A stretch of DNA of 64,000 nucleotides from Nocardia brasiliensis IFM 10847 (GTDB lineage: Bacteria > Actinomycetota > Actinomycetes > Mycobacteriales > Mycobacteriaceae): contig NZ_BAUA01000174.1 of NCBI RefSeq assembly GCF_000710915.1, positions 94,318-158,317 on the forward strand, given 5' to 3'. Numbering within the stretch: the first letter of the stretch is position 1; each line of letters begins with the position of its first letter. The position numbers and the translations under genes were made by a program. This document shows positions 52,813 through 62,600 of this stretch, in pieces. The notes below the pieces were generated by a model. The model searched no databases and had not been told where the DNA came from. It saw only the letters and a program-made list of their open reading frames with translations.

Positions 52813-53258
52813 CAGAACGCCAGCCCGGAGGCCAGATCGGTCAGCTCCAGCGCCTCGATCGCTTGCTTGTGCACGTCGGGGCAGCTCTTGGTGGTGATCC
52901 GGTCGATCACCGGCTTGTCGGCCAGCACCGCGCCGTTGATGCCGCCGTTGCGCAGCGCCCACTCGTGCACCATCGCGTTGAGGCCGATCCGGCCGAGCGT
53001 CGGGCCCTGCACGCGCCAGTTCGACAGCTCCGGGCGGATCATGTCGCACAGCTGGACGGCGGCGGCGTCGGAGATCTCCGGGGTGCCCGGCTTCGGGGCG
53101 GTGCTGCTCGGCTTGCTGGTCGCCGTCGCGGATCCCGTCGTCGAACCCGAACTCCCGGTAGGGGCCGGGTTCGACTCGGTTCCGCAGGCGGTCAGTGCTG
53201 CGGCGGCGAAAACGCCTGCCAGCAGCAGCGTGCTGCGTGAGATCCAACGGCTGCGCAT
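52812..53258 (-). CDS. Lipoprotein of unknown function
   Basis: 148 residues. Signal peptide RSRWISRSTLLLAGVFAAAA with lipobox LTAC, then a Ser/Thr/Pro linker (25-60) and a helical domain with Cys in AVQLCDMIRPEL and TTKSCPDVHKQ. ATG at 53258 has AGAGG 7 nt upstream. First gene of a minus-strand unit with pip and the CHAD gene. No family recognised, though the linker-plus-two-Cys layout resembles DUF732/DUF3558-like lipoproteins. Confidence 0.8.
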   Translation of the reverse strand: MRSRWISRSTLLLAGVFAAAALTACGTESNPAPTGSSGSTTGSATATSKPSSTAPKPGTPEISDAAAVQLCDMIRPELSNWRVQGPTLGRIGLNAMVHEWALRNGGINGAVLADKPVIDRITTKSCPDVHKQAIEALELTDLASGLAF

Positions 53259-53332
53259 CAAATACCTCTGCTGTTGTCGGCAATGTCCGCCTCGAGTCTG
53301 CCATTGATTCGCCGGCAGGGCCCGGACCGCGT

Positions 53333-54124
53333 TCACCGGAAGCTGGTGCGCAACTCGTCCAGCAGGGCTTCGACCGTGCGGGCGAACGGTGGGGCGGAGA
53401 CGTCGATGGTGCGCCAGGGGTGCAGTGCGATCAGCGGGGCGAGCCGCTCGGCGAGGGCGATCTCGGTGCGCGAGATGGGACCGCCGCGCCGCCAGTGCGC
53501 GAAGTATTCGGCGCGGTGCGTGGTGCGCAGGATCCGGTGCGACAGGAACGGATGGGTGATCACCGCATCGGCCCAGTCGAAGAGCAGTCCGGTGCCGGCG
53601 AACGCGTTGCCGGGGTGGACGTCGTTGTGTTCGATGCTGAGCCGGTTGTAGTCGCCCAGTTCCGCGGCGGCCGCCGCGATCCGGTCCCCGAGGCCGGGGA
53701 TGCGCGGCTCGTAGTGCTGGTAGACGGTGACCAGCCGGGCGGGCGGCAGATACGGCGTCCCGGTGGCGCGTAGCTCATCGATGTGCGTGGTGAGCGACTG
53801 CTGTAGTTCGGCGTAGGCCCGGACCAGCTCGGTCCATTCGGCGGCGGTGTCCGGGGCGACGTCACCGCCGTGCCTGCTGAGTAACCAGCCGCGATCCTGT
53901 TGCACCGCAACGGGTTCCAGCGCGCTGCCCGGACATAGTCGGGCCAGCAGCTCCAACAGGTGGCCCTCGTGCGCGAAGGCGCGGGCATTGGCTTTCGCCC
54001 ACATCGGGCCCGCGCTGGTGGGGATGCGCACGACCAGCGACCAAGCGCGCCGCCGGGTTTCCACCGGCGCGCCCGTGACGGTGAGCCCGTGCTCGGCGAG
54101 GACGCTGAACGCCCAATCGGTCAA
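53333..54124 (-). CDS. APH-family phosphotransferase (probable N-terminal frameshift)
   Basis: 263 residues in this frame. Kinase-like motifs: SIEHNDVHPGNAFA (catalytic loop) and LLFDWADAVITHP (metal-binding Asp). Phosphoryl acceptor unknown; could be an aminoglycoside, homoserine or other small molecule. The TTG start has no ribosome binding site. In another frame just upstream, from ATG 54182, the peptide MTGRVVQAPAALLGQSIEP would continue naturally into LTDWAFSVLAEHGL if one base near 54122 were removed. Confidence 0.8.
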   Translation of the reverse strand: MTDWAFSVLAEHGLTVTGAPVETRRRAWSLVVRIPTSAGPMWAKANARAFAHEGHLLELLARLCPGSALEPVAVQQDRGWLLSRHGGDVAPDTAAEWTELVRAYAELQQSLTTHIDELRATGTPYLPPARLVTVYQHYEPRIPGLGDRIAAAAAELGDYNRLSIEHNDVHPGNAFAGTGLLFDWADAVITHPFLSHRILRTTHRAEYFAHWRRGGPISRTEIALAERLAPLIALHPWRTIDVSAPPFARTVEALLDELRTSFR

Positions 54125-54210
54125 CGGGCTCGATCGACTGTCCGAGCAGTGCGGCGGGCGCCTGCACCACTCGGCCGGTCATCGACACTGCGCTGTTCGT
54201 TTCGAGCGAG

Positions 54211-55068
54211 CTAGAAGCTGTGCTCGGGACCGGGGAAGGTGCCCCGGCGCACCTCGTCCGCGTAATTCGCTGCCGCGGTCCGCAATTGGTCGCCGATATC
54301 GCCGAATCGTTTGACGAACTTGGCGGTCTTGCCGCTGGTGTAGCCCGCCATGTCCTGCCAGACCAGCACCTGGGCGTCGGTGTCCGCGCCGGCGCCGATG
54401 CCGACGGTCGGGATGGTCAGCTTGCCGGTGACCTGCGCGGCCAGTTCGGCGGGCACCATCTCCATGACGACCGCGAACGCGCCCGCCTCCTGCACCGCGA
54501 TGGCGTCGGCGATGAGCTGTTCGGCGCCGTCGCCGCGGCCCTGCACGCGGAAGCCGCCGAGGGTGTTGACGCTCTGCGGGGTGAACCCGATATGCGCCAT
54601 GACCGGGATGCCCGCCGAGGTGATCAGCGCGATCTGCTCGGCGACGCGCTCGCCGCCCTCGAACTTCACCGCGTGCGCCTGGCCCTCCTTCATGAACCGG
54701 GTCGCGGTGGCCAGGGCCTGCTGCGGCGAGGACTCGTAGGTGCCGAACGGCAGATCGGCCACCACCAGCGCGTGCGGTGCGCCGCGCACCACGCCGCGGA
54801 CCAGCGGGAGCAGTTCGTCCACGGTGATCGGCACCGTGGTGTCGTAGCCGTAGACGACGTTGGCCGCGGAGTCGCCGACGAGCAGCACGGGAATGCCGGC
54901 TTCCTCGAACAGTCGCGCCGAGGAGTAGTCGTAGGCGGTGAGCATGGACCAGCGCTCGCCGTCGGCCTTCATCTGCTGCAGATGATGCACCCGGGTTTTA
55001 CGCACGGCCTTCTTCGGCTGGCTGGGCGCCGCACCGTAGGCAGGGGTTTCCGAATCGGATACGGACAT
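54211..55068 (-). CDS. panB: 3-methyl-2-oxobutanoate hydroxymethyltransferase
   Basis: First enzyme of pantothenate synthesis: transfers a one-carbon unit from methylene-THF to ketoisovalerate. 285 residues. Signature segments LTAYDYSSARLFEEAGI, VGDSAANVVYGYDTT, VKFEGGERVAEQI and IPTVGIGAGADTDAQVLVW are present, including metal-binding Asp residues. ATG at 55068 preferred (AAAGG 7 nt upstream). Orthologue of Rv2225 by order. Confidence 0.95.
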   Translation of the reverse strand: MSVSDSETPAYGAAPSQPKKAVRKTRVHHLQQMKADGERWSMLTAYDYSSARLFEEAGIPVLLVGDSAANVVYGYDTTVPITVDELLPLVRGVVRGAPHALVVADLPFGTYESSPQQALATATRFMKEGQAHAVKFEGGERVAEQIALITSAGIPVMAHIGFTPQSVNTLGGFRVQGRGDGAEQLIADAIAVQEAGAFAVVMEMVPAELAAQVTGKLTIPTVGIGAGADTDAQVLVWQDMAGYTSGKTAKFVKRFGDIGDQLRTAAANYADEVRRGTFPGPEHSF

Positions 55069-55257
55069 CATCGTCCCTTTCGTCGCTGTCTCCTCGGGGC
55101 CCATCCGGGTCCCCGGGTTCGTCTGACAGCTTCAGTGTGCCAGCTGTGACCGGCCCCGCTTAAGGCTTCGGCCCGATGCAATTGGTCACATCACAAGGTC
55201 GCGGGAGTACTCGCCAACACATGGCGAGGCACGTTGCCGACTGCCACCGGCCCCGTT

Positions 55258-56475
55258 TCAGTCCGGCAAGCTGTTCCGGAGTACCTGAAGGTCGCGCCGA
55301 ACATGTTGCTCGATCAGTTGGTGGTCTGGGTCGTCGCGGTGCGAGCTCTGCTGCAGCAATCGCAGATCTTCTTCGGCGCGGGCCAGCGCCATCGCCCGCT
55401 CGGTCCGGCTACCGTGTTCGGCAATTGTGTCGTTGTTCAGCACCTGCCACTCGACGCCGGATTGTTCGAGTGCCGCCGCCAGCTGGTTGTCCGGATATGT
55501 GTGCAGGACTATGTAGTCGATGTCGTCGAGTGTCACGCCGCCATGGATCTGTGCCTCGACGAAACTGTGGGATCGAAACGGCTGCCCGAAATAGTTACGG
55601 TCGAGACCGGCCAGCCCTCGGTTGTACGAGTTGACCCCGTATGACCACTCGCGAGGATCTGTCAGCGGCGATGGCACCGTGCCGTGTTTCAGAGTGATCG
55701 AGTCACCGACTGTGAAGGTGGTCCGTAGTCGAATTTCGGGCTTCAGAACTATCTGCTCGCGACCCCATTCGCCCAAGCCGTCGATCCCGATGGTCTCACC
55801 GGGGTGGAAACCCGTGGGGCGAATACCTTCGATAGCGATGAAGCCGTAAACGGGTTCAGTGCCGAACCATTCGCGCTCCGCGAGGTCGCGTTCCCCGCCA
55901 GGGCGCCGACGGGATCGATACTGCCGCTCTTCCAGTACCCTGCTGAGCGAATCGGCGTGAATCCGGATCGCGACTGGCTTGTCCTGCACCAATTCACGCA
56001 ACTCGTTGCGCATCTGCACCCGCACTTCGTCGCCGGGCCGTCCCAGTTGATCGGCCATCCGGTCGATTGCTCTGTCGACATGAACGTACTGCTCCAGCAA
56101 CGAGATGTTTTCCTGGTACATGGTTTCGAGTTCGATTGGCGTGGGCTCCTGGTTACCGAACCGCTGACGCATCTTCTCGTCGACCAATGCCTTCGCTCGG
56201 GTGAGGGTGTTTGGATCCGGCGCGGACCGCAGCCACGTCGCGTGCGGCGGTCGCCATTGCTCAAGGAAGCTCTGGTCCGAGACGGCGTGCAATCTTCGCG
56301 CGATATCGTGGTCGTCGCGTTCGAATTTTCTCGAGTCGTCTCGCGCGGTGGCTGCGGCGTCACTCATAGTGCCGGAAATGGCCGTGCCCGTATTCGACTC
56401 GTGCCCCTGGCTGGAGCGCCCCAATCGGCGTTCGAGCCGACGTAGCACTTCGGTCAAGGCCGCACCGATTCTCAC
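55258..56475 (-). CDS. Orphan protein with DUF3626/ADP-ribosyltransferase-like C-terminal domain
   Basis: 405 residues, clearly lower GC than its neighbours. The N-terminal 160 residues are helical and charged. The C-terminal part has IRIHADSLSRVLEERQY (Arg171), RTTFTVGDSI (251-260) and SFVEAQIHGGVTLDDIDYIV (Glu307, Gln309), an order like the R-S/T-ExQ/E core of ADP-ribosyltransferase folds and like proteins I know as DUF3626. No signal peptide. It interrupts the usual panB-caeA adjacency. Possible toxin-type effector; function is inferred and unproven. Confidence 0.7.
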   Translation of the reverse strand: MRIGAALTEVLRRLERRLGRSSQGHESNTGTAISGTMSDAAATARDDSRKFERDDHDIARRLHAVSDQSFLEQWRPPHATWLRSAPDPNTLTRAKALVDEKMRQRFGNQEPTPIELETMYQENISLLEQYVHVDRAIDRMADQLGRPGDEVRVQMRNELRELVQDKPVAIRIHADSLSRVLEERQYRSRRRPGGERDLAEREWFGTEPVYGFIAIEGIRPTGFHPGETIGIDGLGEWGREQIVLKPEIRLRTTFTVGDSITLKHGTVPSPLTDPREWSYGVNSYNRGLAGLDRNYFGQPFRSHSFVEAQIHGGVTLDDIDYIVLHTYPDNQLAAALEQSGVEWQVLNNDTIAEHGSRTERAMALARAEEDLRLLQQSSHRDDPDHQLIEQHVRRDLQVLRNSLPD

Positions 56476-56620
56476 CGCTTAACCATAGCCAGCTTTATCG
56501 CCGCGCTCGCAGCTGAGATTCGGTGGTTGCACCCACTGAGACGAGCGATGGAAGCTGCGGTTACGCGGTTCGCCACCGGGTGTGTCGCACTCGCTGGCGC
56601 GCAGCTGCCAGTATCAGAGG

Positions 56621-58153
56621 ATGGCTTTGGTGCGGAGTGGGCGCGGTGCGCTGATCGTGGCGGTGCTGGGGTTGGTGGCGGCGGGGTGTACGACCGCGGG
56701 GCATCCGACGGGTCCGATGCCCGACGTGCCCGCCGAATTGGGCAAGTTCTATCACCAGACCGTGCAGTGGGGCAGTTGCGCCGGGTTCGGTTCGGCGGAA
56801 GACCGGTTCGCGCCGAGCGCGGAGTGCGCGAAGATCACCGTGCCGATCGACTACGCCGCCCCGGACGGGGCGACCGCGCAGATCGCCGTGTCGCGAATCA
56901 AGGCCTCCGGCAAGAAGATCGGCTCGCTGCTGATGAATCCCGGTGGGCCGGGGGAGTCGGGGCTGACCATGTCGGGGCTCGGCAACAAGACGCCGCTGGC
57001 GCAGCGGTTCGACCGGGTCGGCTTCGATCCGCGCGGGGTGGGCTCGTCGACGCCGTCCATCGTCTGCGAGACCGCGCAGGAGCAGGACGCGGAACGGGCC
57101 GAGGCGCAGAAGGACAACACCCCGGCGGGGATCGCCGCGGCCGAGGACGAGAACCGGCAGTACGCGGACCGCTGTACCGCCCGGACCGGCAAGGAGTTCC
57201 TGGCGCACGTCGGCACCCGCGAGGTGGTGCAGGACCTCGACGTGATGCGCGCCGCCCTGGGCGACCCGAAGCTCAGCTACCTGGGCTACTCGTACGGCAC
57301 CAAGATCGGTTCGGCGTATGCGGAGAAGTTCCCGGATCGGGTGCGCGCGCTGGTGCTGGACGGCGCGATCGACTCCTCGCAGGACCCGGTGCAGGAATCG
57401 CTGCGCCAGGCGGCCGGTTTCCAGAAGGTGTTCGACGCCTACGCCGCGGACTGCGTGAGCAAGGCGGACTGCCCGCTCGGCACCGACAAGGCGCAGGCGG
57501 TGCCGCGGTTCCGGGCGCTGGTGGATCCGCTGTGGGACAAATCGGCGCCGACCACCGATCCGCGCGGCCTCAGCTACAGCGACGCGCTCACCGGGGTGCG
57601 GCAAGCGCTCTATACGACCGACCTGTGGTCGGTGCTCACGCTCGGGCTGTCCGAACTGCGCGACGGCCGCGGTGACACGCTGCTGCAACTGGCCGACCTG
57701 TACGACGGCCGCCGCGACGACGGCACCTACAGCAACACCACCGACGCGTTCAATGCCATTCGCTGCGTGGACGATCCGCGGATCAGCGACCGCGAGGTCA
57801 CCGGCAGGCAGGACGTCGAGTACCGCAAGGCCGCGCCGTTCCTCGACGACGGCCGCGGCACCGGCGCGGCGCCGCTGGACCAGTGCACGGTGTGGCCGGT
57901 GCCGAACACCAGTGAGCCGCATCGGATCACGGTGACCGGATTGCCGAAAACCGTGGTGGTGTCGACCACCGAGGACCCGGCGACGCCGTATCAGGCGGGT
58001 GTCGACCTCGCGTCCCAGCTGGGCGCGTCGCTGCTGACCTATCAGGGCAGCAGGCATACCATCGCGCTCTCCGGTGGTTCGTCGTGCGTGGATCAGGCGG
58101 TGATCGACTATCTCGTCGACCTGAAGGATCCGGCGCCCGGCCTCACCTGCTGA
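56621..58153 (+). CDS. Secreted alpha/beta hydrolase lipoprotein (CaeA/Hip1-like)
   Basis: 510 residues. Signal peptide GALIVAVLGLVAAGC gives a lipoprotein. Serine hydrolase motifs: oxyanion region MNPGGPGESG, nucleophile Ser in LGYSYGTKIG (about 224), Asp in STTEDPATPY (about 452), His in GSRHTIAL (about 479); the TAP-like C-terminal domain is present. In M. tuberculosis the two neighbours Rv2223c/Rv2224c are such cell-envelope proteases/esterases; here there is one. Followed by glnA2 as in that genome. Confidence 0.9.
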   Translation: MALVRSGRGALIVAVLGLVAAGCTTAGHPTGPMPDVPAELGKFYHQTVQWGSCAGFGSAEDRFAPSAECAKITVPIDYAAPDGATAQIAVSRIKASGKKIGSLLMNPGGPGESGLTMSGLGNKTPLAQRFDRVGFDPRGVGSSTPSIVCETAQEQDAERAEAQKDNTPAGIAAAEDENRQYADRCTARTGKEFLAHVGTREVVQDLDVMRAALGDPKLSYLGYSYGTKIGSAYAEKFPDRVRALVLDGAIDSSQDPVQESLRQAAGFQKVFDAYAADCVSKADCPLGTDKAQAVPRFRALVDPLWDKSAPTTDPRGLSYSDALTGVRQALYTTDLWSVLTLGLSELRDGRGDTLLQLADLYDGRRDDGTYSNTTDAFNAIRCVDDPRISDREVTGRQDVEYRKAAPFLDDGRGTGAAPLDQCTVWPVPNTSEPHRITVTGLPKTVVVSTTEDPATPYQAGVDLASQLGASLLTYQGSRHTIALSGGSSCVDQAVIDYLVDLKDPAPGLTC

Positions 58154-58213
58154 GCGACTCGGCGGCCGCGGAAATCTTTTTCCGGCAACAAGGACGGCAC
58201 ACTCAGCGTGTAT

Positions 58214-58229
58214 GTAACACGGATTTAAC
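58214..58229 (+). promoter_or_regulatory. Candidate GlnR-type site upstream of glnA2
   Basis: GTAAC-N6-TTAAC, close to the paired half-sites of the actinobacterial nitrogen regulator GlnR (GTnAC-n6-GaAAC). It lies 24 nt upstream of the glnA2 start. Confidence 0.35.
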
Positions 58230-58239
58230 GCCGGGTGCT

Positions 58240-58245
58240 TACGCT
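58240..58245 (+). promoter_or_regulatory. Candidate -10 element of a leaderless glnA2 transcript
   Basis: TACGCT ends 7 nt before the ATG at 58253 and no ribosome binding site precedes that ATG, which fits leaderless initiation. Confidence 0.4.
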
Positions 58246-58252
58246 CGCGGAC

Positions 58253-59593
58253 ATGGATCGCCAGAAGGAATTCGTGCTGCGGACGCTCGAAGAGCGGGAT
58301 ATCCGCTTCGTACGTCTCTGGTTCACCGACGTCTTGGGTTACCTGAAGTCCGTCGCCATCGCTCCTGCCGAGCTGGAGGGCGCGTTCGAGGAGGGTATCG
58401 GCTTCGACGGTTCCGCCGTCGAGGGCTTCGCCCGGGTGTCGGAGGCCGATATGGTCGCGCGGCCGGATCCGTCCACGTTCCAGGTGCTGCCGTGGTCGAC
58501 GAGCAAGGGCCATCAGCACTCGGCCCGCATGTTCTGTGACATCACGATGCCCGACGGTTCGCCGTCCTGGGCCGACCCGCGCCACGTGCTGCGCCGCCAG
58601 CTGAACAAGGCCGGCGATGTCGGGTTCAGCTGCTACGTGCACCCGGAGATCGAGTTCTTCCTGCTGGAGAACGGCCCGCAGGACGGTTCGCAGCCGATCC
58701 CGGCCGATTCCGGCGGCTTCTTCGACCAGGCCGTGCACGATTCGGCGCCGAACTTCCGCCGCCACGCCATCGACGCGCTCGAGTCGATGGGCATCTCGGT
58801 GGAGTTCAGCCATCACGAGGGCGCGCCCGGCCAGCAGGAGATCGACCTGCGCTACGCCGACGCGCTGTCCATGGCCGACAACGTGATGACCTTCCGCTAC
58901 CTGATCAAGGAGGTGGCGATCGACGAGGGCGTGCGCGCGACGTTCATGCCCAAGCCGTTCGCCCAGTACCCGGGCTCGGCGATGCACACGCACATGAGCC
59001 TGTTCGAGGGCGAGGCCAACGCCTTCCACGATCCGGACGATCCGATCAACCTGTCCAGCACCGCGCGGGCGTTCATCGCGGGCATCCTCGAGCACGCGCC
59101 GGAGATCAGCGCGATCAGCAACCAGTGGGTGAACTCCTACAAGCGGCTCATCCACGGCGGTGAAGCGCCGACCGCCGCGTCCTGGGGCCGGTCCAACCGC
59201 TCCGCGCTGGTCCGGGTGCCGATGTACACGCCGAACAAGTCCTCCTCGCGGCGCATCGAGATCCGCAGCCCCGATTCGGCCTGCAACCCGTACCTGACCT
59301 TCGCCGTGCTGCTCGCGGCCGGTTTGCGCGGCATCGAGAAGGGCTACACGCTGCCGCCGGAGGCCGAGGACGACGTGTGGTCGCTGACCGCGGCCGAGCG
59401 GCGCGCGATGGGCTTCCGGGAACTGCCCGGCACGCTGGACGAGGCGCTGCAGGCGATGGAGCGTTCCGAGCTGGTCGCCGAGACGCTCGGCGAGCACGTC
59501 TTCGACTTCTTCCTGCGCAACAAGCGCCGGGAGTGGGCCGACTACCGCAGCCAGGTGACGCCGTACGAGCTGAAGGAATACCTCGGACTGTGA
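58253..59593 (+). CDS. glnA2: Glutamine synthetase type I, GlnA2 class
   Basis: 446 residues, the length of Rv2222c. ATP/metal-binding segments VHPEIEFFLLENG, GAPGQQEIDLRYADALSMAD, AMHTHMSLF and NRSALVRVPMY are present. The loop that in GlnA1 carries the adenylylation Tyr (NLYDLP type) reads EDDVWSLT here, without Tyr, so it should escape GlnE control. In Streptomyces the GlnA2-type enzyme acts on polyamines rather than ammonia; which applies here is unknown. ATG at 58253 gives MDRQKEFVLRTLEERDIRF. Confidence 0.95.
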   Translation: MDRQKEFVLRTLEERDIRFVRLWFTDVLGYLKSVAIAPAELEGAFEEGIGFDGSAVEGFARVSEADMVARPDPSTFQVLPWSTSKGHQHSARMFCDITMPDGSPSWADPRHVLRRQLNKAGDVGFSCYVHPEIEFFLLENGPQDGSQPIPADSGGFFDQAVHDSAPNFRRHAIDALESMGISVEFSHHEGAPGQQEIDLRYADALSMADNVMTFRYLIKEVAIDEGVRATFMPKPFAQYPGSAMHTHMSLFEGEANAFHDPDDPINLSSTARAFIAGILEHAPEISAISNQWVNSYKRLIHGGEAPTAASWGRSNRSALVRVPMYTPNKSSSRRIEIRSPDSACNPYLTFAVLLAAGLRGIEKGYTLPPEAEDDVWSLTAAERRAMGFRELPGTLDEALQAMERSELVAETLGEHVFDFFLRNKRREWADYRSQVTPYELKEYLGL

Positions 59594-59680
59594 ACCCGGG
59601 CGGGCACCTGCGCCGTTCTGGTACCGAAGATAGGTTCCGCGGTGGCCTGCTGTTGGCTTCGAGCCTGTAATTTGAGAGCT

Positions 59681-62600
59681 ATGGTCCGGCCACCGTCTGC
59701 CCGCTCCGCTGTCCCCGGTGTCGGTCGGCTCGGATTGCTCGAGCCGTCCGCTGCTGCCACGCTGCGCGAATTGGGCTGGGACAACGTCGAAAGTATCCCC
59801 GTGCTGTGGGCGCTGTCGCGCGCGCCCGACGCCGACCTCGCGCTGAACACCCTGCTGAAGCTGTACGAGCAGCTCGGAACCGACTGGGCGGCACTGGATT
59901 CGGCGATCCGGTCGGAAACCGCGCTGCGCGGCAGGTTGTTCGCGCTGATCGGCGCGTCCAGCGCGTTCGCCGATCATCTCGTCGCCGATCCGGCGGCCTG
60001 GGAGATCCTGCGGCGCAAGGCTTTGCCCGCCCGCGAGGAGCTGCTGGCGGATCTGCTCGATGTGGTCGACGCGGTGCCGGAAACGGGCCCCAACGCGGGC
60101 CCGATGATTTTCCGGGCGGGGGAGCACGGGCCCGAGGTTGTGGCGTTGCTGCGCAAGCGATACCGGGACCAGCTCATGTTGCTCGCGGCGCTCGACCTCG
60201 CCGCGACCGTGGAGAACGAGCCGGTGCTGCCGTATCAGGTGGTCGGCAGGCACCTCACGGACCTGGCCGATGCCGCGCTCACCGCCGCGCTGTCGGTCGC
60301 GGTCGCGCGGGTCTGCAAGGACGGTCCGGTGCCGGTGCGGCTCGCCGTGATCGCTATGGGCAAGAGCGGCGCCCGGGAACTGAACTACGTCAGCGATGTC
60401 GACGTGGTCTTCGTCGCCGAACCGGCCGACGCCACCGCCACCCGGCTGGCCGCCGAGATGATGAGCGTCGCGAGCGCGGCCTACTTCGAGGTCGACGCGG
60501 CGCTGCGGCCCGAGGGCAAGGCGGGCGCGCTGGTGCGCACGCTCGATTCGCATCTGGCCTACTACAAACGCTGGGCGCGCACCTGGGAGTTCCAGGCGCT
60601 GTTGAAGAACCGGCCGATGACCGGCGACCTGGAACTCGGCGAGCAGTACCGGGCCGCGCTGATGCCGATGGTGTGGAACGCCTCGGAGCGTCCCGACTTC
60701 GTCGCCGACGTGCAGGCCATGCGCCGGCGGGTGGAGGATCTGGTGCCCGCCGATCTGCGCGAACGCGAGCTCAAACTCGGGCACGGCAGTCTGCGCGACG
60801 TCGAATTCGCGGTCCAGCTCCTGCAATTGGTGCACGGGCGGGTGGACGAGTCGCTGCACGTGCAGGGCACCGTCGAGGCGTTGACCGCGCTGGCCGCCGG
60901 CGGATACGTCGGCCGGGACGACGCCGCCAATCTCACCGCGTCCTACGAGTTCCTGCGGCTGCTCGAACATCGGCTGCAGCTGCAGCGGTTGCGGCGCACG
61001 CATACGCTGCCCGCCGCCGACGACGAGGAAGGTATGCGCTGGCTGGCGCGCGCCGCGCACATCCGGCCCGACGGCAGGCAGGACGCGGTCGGCGTGCTCG
61101 GCACCGAGATCCGCCGAAACGCGGTGCGGGTCAGACGGTTACACGCCAAACTGTTCTATCGTCCGCTGCTCGAATCGGTGGTCAAGATGGACCCCGACGC
61201 GCTGCGGCTCAGCCCCGACGCCGCCATCCGGCAGCTGGCCGCGCTGGGCTATCAGGCGCCCGAACACGCACTCGGGCACCTGAAGGCGCTCACCGGCGGG
61301 GTTTCGCGCAAGGGCCGCATCCAGGCGCTGCTGCTGCCGACCTTGCTCGAATGGCTCGGTGAGACACCGAATCCCGACGCGGGCCTGCTCGCCTACCGGC
61401 GGGTGTCGGAGGGGCTCGACGACCAGATCTGGTTCCTGCGCGAACTGCGCGACGAGGGCGCGATCGCGCAGCGGCTGATGATCGTGCTCGGCTCCTCGGA
61501 ATACCTGCCGGACCTGCTGATCAACGCGCCGGACACGATCCGCATGTACGCCGACGGGCCGGGCGGGCCGCTGCTGCTCAGCCCGCAACCCGAAGACGTC
61601 GCGCGCGGCATCATGACCGCCGCGTCCCGCTATGACGACCCGAAACGCGCTGTGGCGGCAGCACGTTCGCTGCGCAGACACGAACTGGCGCGGATCGCCT
61701 CGGCCGACCTGCTCGGCATGCTCGACGTGCAACAGGTGTGCCGGGCGCTGTCCTCGGTGTGGGTCGCGGTGCTCGAAGCCGCACTCGCGGCGGTGATCCG
61801 GGCCAGCGAGGCGGAACTGGGCACGCCCGCGCCCGCCGATTTCGCGGTGATCGGGATGGGCAGGCTCGGCGGCATGGAACTCGGGTACGGGTCCGACGCG
61901 GACGTCCTGTTCGTCTGCGATCCGCGGCCCGGCGAGGACGAGACCAAGGCCGTGAAGTGGGCGATCAGCGTCGCCGACAAGGTGCAGCGCCTGCTCGGCG
62001 CGCCCAGCACCGACCCGCCGCTGCACGTGGACGCCGGACTGCGCCCCGAGGGCCGCAACGGTGCGCTGGTGCGCACCCTGGCCGCCTATGCCGCGTACTA
62101 CCAGCAGTGGGCCCAGCCGTGGGAGGTGCAGGCGCTGCTGCGGGCGCACCAGGTCGCGGGCGATCAGCAACTCGGACTGCGTTTCCTGCACATCATCGAC
62201 AAGGTGCGCTACCCGGAGGGCGGGGTCTCCACCGAGGCGGTGCGCGAGATCCGGCGGATCAAGGCCCGTGTCGACGCCGAACGACTGCCGCGCGGCGCGA
62301 ACCCGGCCACGCACACCAAACTCGGCCGCGGCGGTCTCGCCGACATCGAGTGGACCGTGCAGTTGATGCAGCTGCGCTACGCCCACGACGTGCTCGGCCT
62401 GCACAACACGTCCACGCTGGAATCGCTCGACGTGATCGAGCAGACCAAGCTGCTCGACACCGCCGACGTCGAACTGCTCCGGGACGCCTGGCTCACCGCG
62501 ACGAAGGCGCGCAACGCCCTGGTCCTGGTGCGCGGCAAGCCGACCGATCAACTCCCCGGCCCGGGACGCCTACTATCCGCCGTCGCCAGAGTGGCAGGCT

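Noticed and set aside
56561..61060. Very long minus-strand open frame (1499 codons) across the CaeA-like gene, glnA2 and glnE
   Set aside because: Spans three real genes on the opposite strand; composition is that of a reverse-frame shadow.
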